Positions 16,724 to 24,265 of a DNA stretch of 29,140 bases are shown piece by piece. The notes under the pieces are model-generated. The model did no database searches. It had not been told where the DNA came from and saw nothing but the letters and a program-made list of their open reading frames with translations. The stretch's first letter is position 1. Each line of letters opens with the position of its first letter. Source of the stretch: CAYYIS01 sp964470965 (GTDB lineage: Bacteria > JAAXHH01 > JABIQT01); assembly GCA_964470965.1 (NCBI GenBank), contig CAYYIS010000060.1:1-29140 (forward strand), read 5' to 3'. Made by a program: the position numbers and the translations under genes.

Positions 16724-17845
16724 TCACCTGACCGACTCCAGCACCACGAACTTTGCGTCTGTGGACCGCGTGCAGCAGTTGCCGAACAGGCGCTTGAGCT
16801 TTGCGTGATAACCCAGGTGCCGGTTTCCGACGACCATCAGCGTGCCGCCCGGCTTCAACGCGGATCCGGATTCGGAGAACATCTGCCAGGCCACGGCGTC
16901 TCCCACGGCTCGGTCCCGGTGGAAAGGAGGGTTGGTCAGGATCAAGTCAGCGCTTCCGCCCGGGATACCGTTCAGGCAGTCGGTCGCACGGAACGCGGCC
17001 CGACGCCCATCGCTGAATACAGCGCGGAAATTCTCCTCTGCCGACGCTACAGCCAGGAACGACTCGTCAACGAACGTCACCGCCGCCGCCGGGTTCCGCT
17101 CTGCCGCCACCATCCCAATCACCCCGCTGCCGCATCCCAGGTCGATGATGGACTGTTTCCTGTCCGACCGCGGGATATGTTCCAGCAACAGTCTGGTTCC
17201 GTGATCCAGCTTTTCCCGGGAAAACAGACCGGCTTGGTTGGCCAGCCTGTAGGCCGTATTTTCGAGGGTATAGTACGTCGGATAAGGGGAGTCTCCAGGA
17301 TCGATTTCCGGATTCGGCCGGCAGAAGATCAGACGTGCTTTCTTACGGGCTAGCGAGGTGCGGGTGGGGCCGACGATCCGCTCGAAAAGTTCCAGCGTAG
17401 ACGTATGGATGTGCCTGGCCATTCCCGCTCCGATGATATGCGCTTCAGGGTGGAGGGACCGGCGGATACGGTACAATTGATCTTCGAGCAGGGACAGATG
17501 CTTGGGGATTTTAACGAGGACGATATCACAAGGACCGACGGGAGATTGCAGGCTGTTCAGCAACCGGATGCTCGTTAATTCCTTTCCGTTCTGGGCAAGG
17601 TTAGCGGCTGCGCCTCGATGGGAGATAAAGGAGTCCGACATCATCTGCGGTCCATAGTCGGCCAGCGCCACGGAAAGGGCCCCGAATCCATCGTTTAGGA
17701 TCAGCAGTGTATCCCTGTCCCGCAGGCTGTTTTCCCGGTGGATATGATGCAGTGCGTATTCGTCCGCGGCATCCCAGGCCCGCAGTGTTTCCCTCTTACG
17801 CCGGGGATACAAATTGAGCTGAAACATCCCTTGCGGGACGGACAT
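16724..17845 (-). CDS. rlmG: 23S rRNA (guanine(1835)-N2)-methyltransferase RlmG
   Basis: 373 residues from ATG 17845, close to the 378 of E. coli RlmG; a longer frame reaches into yciH with no homology and is not used. The N-terminal domain holds 'AWDAADEYAL' and 'LILNDGFGALSVALA', and the middle has 'HTSTLELFERIVGPT', all typical of RlmG. The catalytic C-terminal half has the SAM loop DLGCGSGVIG at 235-244 and the NPPFH motif at 305-309. It should methylate N2 of G1835 (E. coli numbering) in 23S rRNA. It begins 20 bases after the end of yciH, so the pair is probably one transcript. No strong ribosome binding site before the chosen ATG; an ATG 18 bases further in is possible. Confidence 0.9.
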   Translation of the reverse strand: MSVPQGMFQLNLYPRRKRETLRAWDAADEYALHHIHRENSLRDRDTLLILNDGFGALSVALADYGPQMMSDSFISHRGAAANLAQNGKELTSIRLLNSLQSPVGPCDIVLVKIPKHLSLLEDQLYRIRRSLHPEAHIIGAGMARHIHTSTLELFERIVGPTRTSLARKKARLIFCRPNPEIDPGDSPYPTYYTLENTAYRLANQAGLFSREKLDHGTRLLLEHIPRSDRKQSIIDLGCGSGVIGMVAAERNPAAAVTFVDESFLAVASAEENFRAVFSDGRRAAFRATDCLNGIPGGSADLILTNPPFHRDRAVGDAVAWQMFSESGSALKPGGTLMVVGNRHLGYHAKLKRLFGNCCTRSTDAKFVVLESVR

Positions 17846-17865
17846 GCGGTCTGGTGGCTGCACCC

Positions 17866-18225
17866 TCAGCCCCCTGACCGCTTTACAGTATATCCCTGCT
17901 TCTGAAGTTCGCCTACCAACTGGTCCCGGTGGTCTCCCTGCACTTCGATAACGCCGTCCTTTACGGTACCGCCGCTGCCACATTTCTGTTTCAGCTGCTT
18001 GGCCAGCGCCTGGAGTCCATCCTGTCCGAGCGGCACCCCGGTGATCACAGTCACGCCTTTCCCCTTGCGTCCTTTCGTTTCCCTGCCGACCCGCACGACC
18101 CCATCGTTTTTGACAATCCTATGTGCCTTGCGGCAGGCACATTTCGCCATGGGTCTGCGGCACTCCGGACATGTTTTCCCCTGGCCGGTGGAGTAGACGA
18201 GCCGGCTGTTTTTGTCATTTCTCAT
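17866..18225 (-). CDS. yciH: YciH/SUI1-family translation initiation-like factor
   Basis: 119 residues from ATG 18225, where AGGA lies nine bases upstream; a GTG six bases earlier is also possible. The start NSRLVYSTGQG and the C-terminal SUI1 domain (GRKGKGVTVITGV, CGSGGTVKDGVIEVQGDHRDQL) match E. coli YciH closely. A small cysteine knuckle, CPECRRPMAKCAC (Cys19, 22, 29 and 31), precedes the SUI1 domain; it is absent from E. coli YciH but present in some other bacterial members. SUI1 proteins bind the small ribosomal subunit and affect start-codon choice. It is followed by rlmG. Confidence 0.9.
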   Translation of the reverse strand: MRNDKNSRLVYSTGQGKTCPECRRPMAKCACRKAHRIVKNDGVVRVGRETKGRKGKGVTVITGVPLGQDGLQALAKQLKQKCGSGGTVKDGVIEVQGDHRDQLVGELQKQGYTVKRSGG

Positions 18226-18361
18226 CCGCACGAATCCTGGGTGTCAGGTTGTTACCCGCCGCTGCGATGCGCTTGGGTGTCACTGTTAACGGGGCGGCTG
18301 TTTTTCACCCGCAGCCGTGTCATACCCATTAGCAGGTTAGAATAGCAGGGGGCATTTCAGT

Positions 18362-18373
18362 GAGGTAAACCTC
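18362..18373. repeat. Short inverted repeat upstream of yciH-rlmG
   Basis: GAGGT and ACCTC flank AA, a 12-base near-palindrome about 140 bases before the yciH start. It could be an operator or chance. The stretch 18226-18443 holds no gene that I recognise. Confidence 0.25.
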
Positions 18374-18443
18374 CGGTCAAAAGATAACATACACTGTTGA
18401 CCCGGAACACGAACGGTTTCAGAAAGGCCACCATGGCCTGTCG

Positions 18444-19463
18444 TCAGTCCCAGACCAGTTCCCAGCATCCGGTTTCGACGGAGCGGTAGATGGCCAGCGC
18501 CGTGCGCAGTTCGCCCATGGCCTGTTCGGGACCGGCGTCAAGTGTTTTGCCGTCGAGTATGGCAGCGGTAAAATCGGCTATTTCGGGACCGAAGGACTCT
18601 GTGTAACCGGGGCTGGAGAACAACTTCGTGCCGGCCGGGTTTTCCCTGTCCCATAACCACAGTTCGGCGCCTTCGAGGCCGGCGTTTATGATGAGCTCGC
18701 CCTTCGTACCGGTGACACGCCACCAGGGATCGGGTGCGAAGGTGGTGTCTATCATCATCGCGTCGAAAATGGCGGTTTTGCCCGATTCGAACCGGAGCAG
18801 GGCACGGGTGAGCGACTCACCCTCCATTTGTCTCAACGGGTGATCCAGTACACCGACCGCTTCTTTTACCTCACCCATCCACATCCGCAGGGGCCGGATC
18901 CAGTGTGAGCCGCCGTCGATGGTGATGCCGCCGCCCGTGCGTCCACTTTCGAAGCGCCAGGGGCGTGCTTCCTTGAACCAATATTCGTCGAACGGATAGA
19001 CGAAGGCAGCGCGGGCCGTGATGATATCGCCTATCGCGCCGTCGTCGATATGTTTCTTGGCCTCGAGAATTTCCGGCCAGTACTGGGAATTTTCAGCCAC
19101 CATGAAGACGCAGTCGGACTGTGCTGCTACCTTGAAAATGCGGTCGCAAGCGTCGAGCGTCGGGGCGATGGGTTTTTCCAGCAGCACGTGCTTGCCGGCT
19201 TCAAGGCACTGGATGGCGACTGCTTCGTGCAGATCGTGGGGCAGCAGGATGTCCACGGCGTCGAAGTCACCATCCGCCAGCGCCTCACCGAGCGAGGTGA
19301 ACGGCCGCCCTCCGGTTTCTTCGGCATAGGCCTGCGCCTTGGCCGTGTCGATGTCGACCAGGGTGGTGACGTCCACACGGGGGACGTGCCCTTTGATGCC
19401 GTCGAGATGAAAGCGGGCGATTGCCCCACAGCCTATGAACGCGAGTTTGAGCTGGTCAGACAT
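18444..19463 (-). CDS. Gfo/Idh/MocA family oxidoreductase
   Basis: 339 residues with the clearest canonical motifs of the three family members here: GCGAIA at 11-16, EKP at 96-98, and the C-terminal GGSHWIR at 184-190 with His187. The N-terminal domain binds NAD(P) and the C-terminal sheet forms the substrate site. The gene is on the minus strand about 270 bases after the permease gene, so it may have its own promoter or be read through. The sugar or inositol substrate cannot be stated; the permease upstream is of the amino-acid type and does not identify it. Confidence 0.87.
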   Translation of the reverse strand: MSDQLKLAFIGCGAIARFHLDGIKGHVPRVDVTTLVDIDTAKAQAYAEETGGRPFTSLGEALADGDFDAVDILLPHDLHEAVAIQCLEAGKHVLLEKPIAPTLDACDRIFKVAAQSDCVFMVAENSQYWPEILEAKKHIDDGAIGDIITARAAFVYPFDEYWFKEARPWRFESGRTGGGITIDGGSHWIRPLRMWMGEVKEAVGVLDHPLRQMEGESLTRALLRFESGKTAIFDAMMIDTTFAPDPWWRVTGTKGELIINAGLEGAELWLWDRENPAGTKLFSSPGYTESFGPEIADFTAAILDGKTLDAGPEQAMGELRTALAIYRSVETGCWELVWD

Positions 19464-19735
19464 GGAATGGTACTCCGAAGTATCGAATGATTTTAGATGA
19501 TCGGAATGCTATAGACGTTACTTGAAAGAATCAAATGCAAACATACCCGAAGATTTTAGCAGGGAATTACTCTCTTTGCCTTCGTTATGGGTTAAAATAT
19601 GCGGGACCGGCAGGTTCTGTCAACCATAAGCCGCGGTTTCCCGGTCCGGTGCGTATCCTACGTTAAACCCCGGAAGCGCTCCTTCCAGATGGTCCTCCGG
19701 GCGCAGGAAAAAACAGAATAAGTCCGATTCCTCCT

Positions 19736-21085
19736 TTACGCTACCGGCGTTTCCTTTGGCGGAGTCTCTGCCGCCTGGCGTTCCTCCTGCACCGCCAGGT
19801 AATGCCCGGATCGGAGCTTGATATACACCAGGACCAGAACGATGTAGGCGGCGGCCAGCACACTGCCTTCCAGGCCCACATCGGAAAACGACAGGATGCC
19901 CTGGACGATCAGAACACACATTCCGAGGATACTGACGGCCTTTAACTTGGCCTCCGATATCTTCATCGTGGCCTTCGTGAAGAGATCCGGCATCTTTTTA
20001 CAGAATACATATGCGGCTACAAGAGGGATAAAATCATAGATGAACACCAGCCCTCCCCCAAGCATGATGATGTACTTCATGTCCTTATCTGCGATTATCG
20101 GGGCGGCTCCGAGCAGCAGCAGCATCGTTAGCAGGATATGAGGTGTTTTATACCGATCGTTCACTACCGCGATGCGTTTCGGCAACCAGCCGTCTTCGCA
20201 GGCGATCAGCACAGATTTGGTGGCCCAGGCGAAAGTGGCGTTCAAGTTGGTGGCCAGCGCAAACAAACCGGCCCCGACGATGAAGGCCACGTAGACCGAT
20301 TCCGGCAGAATCTCCTTTGCCACGACGGATAAGGGCTCACCTGCTGTCTGCTCTGTGGGCAGGATACCGACTGCTACTATGGAAACGAGGGCGAAGAACA
20401 CTCCGGCGGTCAGGGTGCTGTATATTATGGCGCGCGGCAGATCCCGCTGGGGATTTTTCATCTCGCCGCCGAGTTCAGAAATATACTGACCTCCGCCCGT
20501 GGCAAACGAAAGCACAACGCAAGCCAGTCCGAACCCGTACCATCCTCCAGGGAAGAGGTTGTCCTGAATCATAAAAGCCGCGTAGTCCACTTCCAGTATG
20601 CCGAAAAAAATGAGGGTGGACAGGCCGAGCAGTAGCAGAACAAGCATTATTTTTTGAACGATCGCCGCCTCTTTCACACCGAAAAGATTCACCACATAGA
20701 ACAAAACCAGTATGCCGACGGCCACCGCAGATATATTCAGGGAGGGGATAAGAGCCGCCGTGTATTCCGCGAACCCGAGGGCGAAAAGGGAAATCAGAAT
20801 ATGGGTAATCAACAAGATGGCCAGGTAGAAGAAGCCGATCCTGGGGCCGAGGATTCGCTTGCAATACACGTACAACCCCCCTGTGGCCGGCATAGCGGAA
20901 CCCAGGAAGGCTACTGGAAACTGCTTTATCAATGATAGGCTGGCAGACAGGATAAACGCGATCGGAACCGCATACGCAGTGTACCCTATGGCAATGCCTA
21001 CCAGAACCATTATTCCACCACCGATGATCTGTCCGAGTGCCAGAGAGAAAACGTCCCAAAATCCCAGGTCTCTTTTCAGTTCCAT
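19736..21085 (-). CDS. APC-superfamily amino acid/polyamine permease
   Basis: 449 residues, about twelve membrane helices. The N-terminal signature of the APC superfamily, GQIIGGGIMVLVG, is at 18-30 (helix 1 unwound region). 'ELGGEMKNPQRDLPRAI' is the conserved loop after helix 6, and the tail is a short hydrophilic Glu/Pro/Thr-rich stretch. It should import an amino acid, amine or a similar solute across the cytoplasmic membrane with protons or by exchange. It is divergent from psuK with a 111-base shared control region. GAAGGGA lies seven bases before its ATG. The substrate is not visible; a nucleoside role would be unusual for this family. Confidence 0.88.
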   Translation of the reverse strand: MELKRDLGFWDVFSLALGQIIGGGIMVLVGIAIGYTAYAVPIAFILSASLSLIKQFPVAFLGSAMPATGGLYVYCKRILGPRIGFFYLAILLITHILISLFALGFAEYTAALIPSLNISAVAVGILVLFYVVNLFGVKEAAIVQKIMLVLLLLGLSTLIFFGILEVDYAAFMIQDNLFPGGWYGFGLACVVLSFATGGGQYISELGGEMKNPQRDLPRAIIYSTLTAGVFFALVSIVAVGILPTEQTAGEPLSVVAKEILPESVYVAFIVGAGLFALATNLNATFAWATKSVLIACEDGWLPKRIAVVNDRYKTPHILLTMLLLLGAAPIIADKDMKYIIMLGGGLVFIYDFIPLVAAYVFCKKMPDLFTKATMKISEAKLKAVSILGMCVLIVQGILSFSDVGLEGSVLAAAYIVLVLVYIKLRSGHYLAVQEERQAAETPPKETPVA

Positions 21086-21108
21086 ATGGTATCCCTTCTA
21101 TGGTAAGG

Positions 21109-21114
21109 ATTATA
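21109..21114 (-). promoter_or_regulatory. Possible -10 element for the APC permease gene
   Basis: The minus strand reads TATAAT, a perfect -10 hexamer, about 24 bases before the permease ATG. The -35 position falls on the AT-rich palindrome and does not match the consensus, which may mean that an activator is needed. Confidence 0.4.
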
Positions 21115-21118
21115 TGTG

Positions 21119-21146
21119 TTGAAATCGGTCGAATATTAGTTAATAT
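21119..21146 (+). promoter_or_regulatory. Possible promoter for the psuK operon
   Basis: TTGAAA (21119-21124), 16-base spacer, TAATAT (21141-21146). Transcription would begin near 21153, about 45 bases before psuK. The -10 hexamer lies in the right arm of the palindrome at 21132-21147. Confidence 0.4.
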
Positions 21147-21147
21147 T
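21132..21147. promoter_or_regulatory. Palindrome between permease and psuK (candidate operator)
   Basis: AATATTA and TAATATT are perfect 7-base arms separated by GT. The site is placed over the -35 zone of the permease promoter and the -10 of the psuK promoter, so one dimeric regulator could control both directions. No regulator gene is next to it. Confidence 0.45.
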
Positions 21148-21196
21148 ATCGATCGGTGCTTAAAAGGCAAACATGAGTTGACACAGGATGACACCC

Positions 21197-22141
21197 ATGA
21201 GGGAAAATGAACCGTTTATCAGCGTGATTGGCAGCGCCAATATGGACATTCACGGTAGTCCTGACAACGTGCTCAAGCATCACGATTCAAACCCCGGAAG
21301 AGTCGAAAATTCACCGGGCGGCGTGGCACGAAACATCGCTGAAAACCTGGCTCGTCTCGGCAACGACTGTCGCCTGATCGCACCGCTCGGCGATGACCAT
21401 TCCGGCAGGATGTTATTCGAACGTGGCCTCGCTTCCGGTATCGACATGCAGGGTATCCTCAAGGTTGACAGGGTGCCTACCTCCGCATATCTTTCGATCC
21501 TCGATGAGAACGGAGATTTAGTGGCCGCCATTAACGACATGGCCATCATGGAGCACATAGGCCCGGGACATCTGCAGGTCCACCGAGATATGCTCAGGCA
21601 GGCAGCTGTTGTCATCATTGATACCAATCTCAAAGAAGAGGCCCTGGCGTTTATAACGGAACAGTTGGGTGATCGGCCGATCTTCGCGGACACTGTTTCC
21701 TGTGCCAAAGCGGGTAAGATAAAGCCACATTTGCACGCGATCCACACCCTAAAACCCAGCCTGGCAGAAGCGGAAGAAATCGCAGGTATCAAGGTAAATT
21801 CACCTCGTGGTCTATCGGAACTTGCCGATTGGTTCCACGAACAGGGTGTAAGGCGCTTGTTTGTAAGCATGGGTTCCGATGGTGTTTTTTACAGTGACGG
21901 CGAGGAACAAGGATTGGAAAAAGCTTTGAAAAAATCAACTACAGACATCTACGCTAACGGAGCCGGGGACGCGTTATTTGCAGGATTGGCTCACGCCTGG
22001 GTGAGACGGTGGTCCCTGACAAAATCGGTCCGCTTCGCCATGAGCGCAGCCCATCTGGCCATATCACACTCATCGACCATTAATCCTGACATGTCGCCCG
22101 ATGCCGTCAACCGAATTTACGAGACCGCATATGCCCCATAA
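21197..22141 (+). CDS. psuK: Pseudouridine kinase (PfkB family)
   Basis: 314 residues from ATG 21197, which has AGGA eight bases upstream; an in-frame ATG at 21188 has none. It is a ribokinase-type enzyme: GSANMD at 12-17, GGVARNIAENLARLG at 41-55 and the ATP/anion-hole motif NGAGD at 254-258 with Asp258 as base. 'DTVSCAKAGKIKPHLHAIHTLKPS' resembles the matching stretch of PsuK/YeiC, where the asparagine of 'KPN' is Ser here. It phosphorylates pseudouridine to pseudouridine 5'-phosphate. The overlapping psuG gene makes this assignment strong. No helix-turn-helix domain is attached, unlike some PsuK fusion proteins. Confidence 0.87.
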   Translation: MRENEPFISVIGSANMDIHGSPDNVLKHHDSNPGRVENSPGGVARNIAENLARLGNDCRLIAPLGDDHSGRMLFERGLASGIDMQGILKVDRVPTSAYLSILDENGDLVAAINDMAIMEHIGPGHLQVHRDMLRQAAVVIIDTNLKEEALAFITEQLGDRPIFADTVSCAKAGKIKPHLHAIHTLKPSLAEAEEIAGIKVNSPRGLSELADWFHEQGVRRLFVSMGSDGVFYSDGEEQGLEKALKKSTTDIYANGAGDALFAGLAHAWVRRWSLTKSVRFAMSAAHLAISHSSTINPDMSPDAVNRIYETAYAP

Positions 22142-23066
22142 ACCCTTCGATGCCTTCCTGGATGTCGATCCTGCCGTGCGCGCTGCTCTCAAGGAAGGCG
22201 GAGCCGTGGTGGCCCTGGAGTCCACGATTATCTCGCACGGAATGCCTTATCCCCAGAATGTAGAGACAGCCCTTAATGTGGAAAAGATAGTCCGAAACGG
22301 TAATGCCGTGCCGGCGACCGTCGCTGTTCTACAGGGGCGTTTGAAAGTTGGGCTCGATGCTTCTGAGATCGAATACCTTGGCAGAGCCGGTCCGGAAGTC
22401 ACTAAGACGAGCCGCCGTGATATTCCGTTTGTAGTTGCCCGGAAAAAAGATGGTGCCACCACCGTCGCATCCACCATGATTATTGCGGCCATGGCCGGCT
22501 TGAAGATCATCGCCACGGGCGGCATCGGCGGCGTCCATCGTGGCGCTGCCCAGACATTCGACGTCTCCTCTGATTTGCAGGAACTCGCCAGGACTGACGT
22601 TGCCGTGGTTTGCGCCGGGGTAAAATCGATCCTTGATATCGGTCACACACTGGAATACCTGGAAACTCTCGGTGTTCCCGTTGTAGGCTATGGAACCGAT
22701 GTCATGCCTGCCTTTTACACCGGCGAGAGCGATTTTAAGGTCGATTATGCACTTGGCAGTCCGGCAGAGATAGCTCGAGCAATGAACGCCAAATGGGAGA
22801 TGGGCCTGAACGGCGGCATGGTCATAGCCAACCCGATTCCGGCCGAGCAGGCGCTCGAACGCGCCCACATCGACGCGGTTATAGAGCTGGCGTTGCTTGA
22901 GATGGAGAAAAAAGGTATTACCGGTAAGGACTGCACACCGTATTTGCTGGCGAAAGTAGCGGAAACAACCGGTGGTGAGAGTCTGGCTGCTAACATTCAG
23001 CTGGTATTCAACAACGCGGGTCTGGCTGCTGAAATCGCGGTCGCTTACGCCTCCCTGCAAGGATAA
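22131..23066 (+). CDS. psuG: Pseudouridine-5'-phosphate glycosidase
   Basis: 311 residues from ATG 22131, overlapping the end of psuK by 11 bases; an ATG at 22101 would add ten residues without family resemblance. PsuG splits the C-glycosidic bond of pseudouridine 5'-phosphate to uracil and ribose 5-phosphate. Family motifs are ALESTIISHGMPYP near 28-41 with Glu30, TKTSRRD with Lys92, ATGGIGGVHRGA near 128-139, VSSDLQEL with Asp148 and AGVKSILD with Lys165, the Schiff-base lysine. These positions lie one residue before the corresponding E. coli residues, as I recall them. A manganese site is part of the family. Next gene is a dioxygenase 18 bases on. Confidence 0.94.
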   Translation: MPHKPFDAFLDVDPAVRAALKEGGAVVALESTIISHGMPYPQNVETALNVEKIVRNGNAVPATVAVLQGRLKVGLDASEIEYLGRAGPEVTKTSRRDIPFVVARKKDGATTVASTMIIAAMAGLKIIATGGIGGVHRGAAQTFDVSSDLQELARTDVAVVCAGVKSILDIGHTLEYLETLGVPVVGYGTDVMPAFYTGESDFKVDYALGSPAEIARAMNAKWEMGLNGGMVIANPIPAEQALERAHIDAVIELALLEMEKKGITGKDCTPYLLAKVAETTGGESLAANIQLVFNNAGLAAEIAVAYASLQG

Positions 23067-23084
23067 CAACCGTACGGAGATAGC

Positions 23085-24080
23085 ATGTCCCATATCTCAA
23101 CGATAGATCTATCGGCGTTTCGCAACGGCACCGAAGATCAGAGACAGTCGGTCGCCGCGCAGGTGGATGACATCTGCCGGGAAACAGGGTTTCTCGTGAT
23201 TACGGGACATGACATCCCTCCTGATGTTATCGATAGCGCTTGGACCGAAGCTCGAACGTTCTTCAGCCTGCCGTTGGAGCAAAAACTCCTTTCCCGGGAT
23301 GATGAACCGGGCTGCCCGCGAGGGTATTTCCCTTTCGAGATGGAAACGCTCGCCAAAACCCGGGGCAACGAGACTCCGCCGGACCTTAAAGAAATGTTCA
23401 GCATCGGCCAGAATCGTAGACCGGAACGTTTTCCGTTCGGTCCCGATGCCGAATTTTTCTTTGGCGAAAACATCTGGCCCTTCGAACCGGAGAATTTTAA
23501 ACGTGCTTGGCTGGCATATTACGTTGCTATGGAAGACCTGGGAGCGGAGATTATGAAGCTGTTTGCGGCAGCCCTCCACCTGCCTTCTGATTACTTCGGG
23601 CTGCACCACACGACGAGCATCAGCGCTTTGCGGGCGAGCCATTATCCGGCTACGGAAAAGGCCCTGATCCCTGGCCAGCAGCGCGCCGGTGCCCATTCGG
23701 ATTACGGCAGCCTGACGATTTTGAAGTCGGACCTGGAGGTGGGCGGGCTTGAAGTCCTGCTGTCCACCGGAGAATGGGCCTCCGCACCGAGGATTCCAAA
23801 TTCATTCATCATCAATATCGGTGATATGATGGCCAGGTGGACCAATGATCGCTGGGTTTCAACGCTGCACAGGGTGGTCAGTCCTGCGGCCAGCGAAGGC
23901 GGACTCGCCAGTCGTAGGCTGTCACTGGCCTTTTTTTACCAGCCCGACTGGGACGCGCGGATAAGTTGCATCCCGACCTGCCTGACGCCTGGAGAAGAGC
24001 CGAAACATCCTGACGTGCATTCAGGAGCCTATCTCATGGAAAGGTTCCGTACGTCAATAGATAATTCCGAGGAGTCGTGA
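23085..24080 (+). CDS. Fe(II)/2-oxoglutarate-dependent dioxygenase (isopenicillin N synthase-like)
   Basis: 331 residues of the IPNS/2OG-Fe(II) oxygenase superfamily. The DIOX_N half includes 'ETGFLVITGHDIP' at 33-45. The iron ligands are His204 and Asp206 in AHSDYGSLT and His262 in STLHRVV. The 2-oxoglutarate-binding RxS is Arg278-Leu-Ser280. The enzyme should hydroxylate or desaturate a small molecule using O2 and 2-oxoglutarate. GGAG is five bases before the ATG, and the gene lies 18 bases after psuG, so it is probably in the pseudouridine operon. Homologues usually act on small molecules outside nucleoside metabolism, so the link to pseudouridine is inference. Confidence 0.88.
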   Translation: MSHISTIDLSAFRNGTEDQRQSVAAQVDDICRETGFLVITGHDIPPDVIDSAWTEARTFFSLPLEQKLLSRDDEPGCPRGYFPFEMETLAKTRGNETPPDLKEMFSIGQNRRPERFPFGPDAEFFFGENIWPFEPENFKRAWLAYYVAMEDLGAEIMKLFAAALHLPSDYFGLHHTTSISALRASHYPATEKALIPGQQRAGAHSDYGSLTILKSDLEVGGLEVLLSTGEWASAPRIPNSFIINIGDMMARWTNDRWVSTLHRVVSPAASEGGLASRRLSLAFFYQPDWDARISCIPTCLTPGEEPKHPDVHSGAYLMERFRTSIDNSEES

Positions 24081-24148
24081 AGACTGCTGCGAAAGCCATC
24101 AGGGAAACGAGATAGAGGCCTTCCCGCAGGAAACTGAGAGGAACGGAA

Positions 24149-24163
24149 GGTCCCACTGGGACC
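24149..24163. repeat. Perfect small hairpin before the PLP-enzyme gene
   Basis: GGTCCC-ACT-GGGACC, a 6-base stem with a 3-base loop, lies in the 185-base gap (24081-24265). No U-run follows, so it is not an obvious terminator. Nothing else in the gap matches a riboswitch that I know. Confidence 0.3.
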
Positions 24164-24265
24164 GATATTCGCCCGTCACGAAGCGGCCGCCATGGGAATT
24201 GCTTTTCGTTCAGGCGGTTGCTTGAGAAACCGACAATATGAAACGCCAACCCATGAGGCAATACC

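Noticed and set aside
17846..17983. N-terminal extension of rlmG to 17983
   Set aside because: It overlaps yciH, has no homology to RlmG and would make the protein longer than the family norm.
19620..19919. Minus-strand frame overlapping the permease 3' end, with a protein-like tail (EGALPGFNVGYAPDRE)
   Set aside because: Most of it is an out-of-frame shadow of the permease gene, and the non-overlapping tail has no start codon of its own after the nearby AAGGAGGA.
24081..24265. Possible SAM-type riboswitch before the Cys/Met PLP enzyme
   Set aside because: A small hairpin exists (24149-24163), but none of the conserved core sequences of the SAM riboswitches that I know are present.
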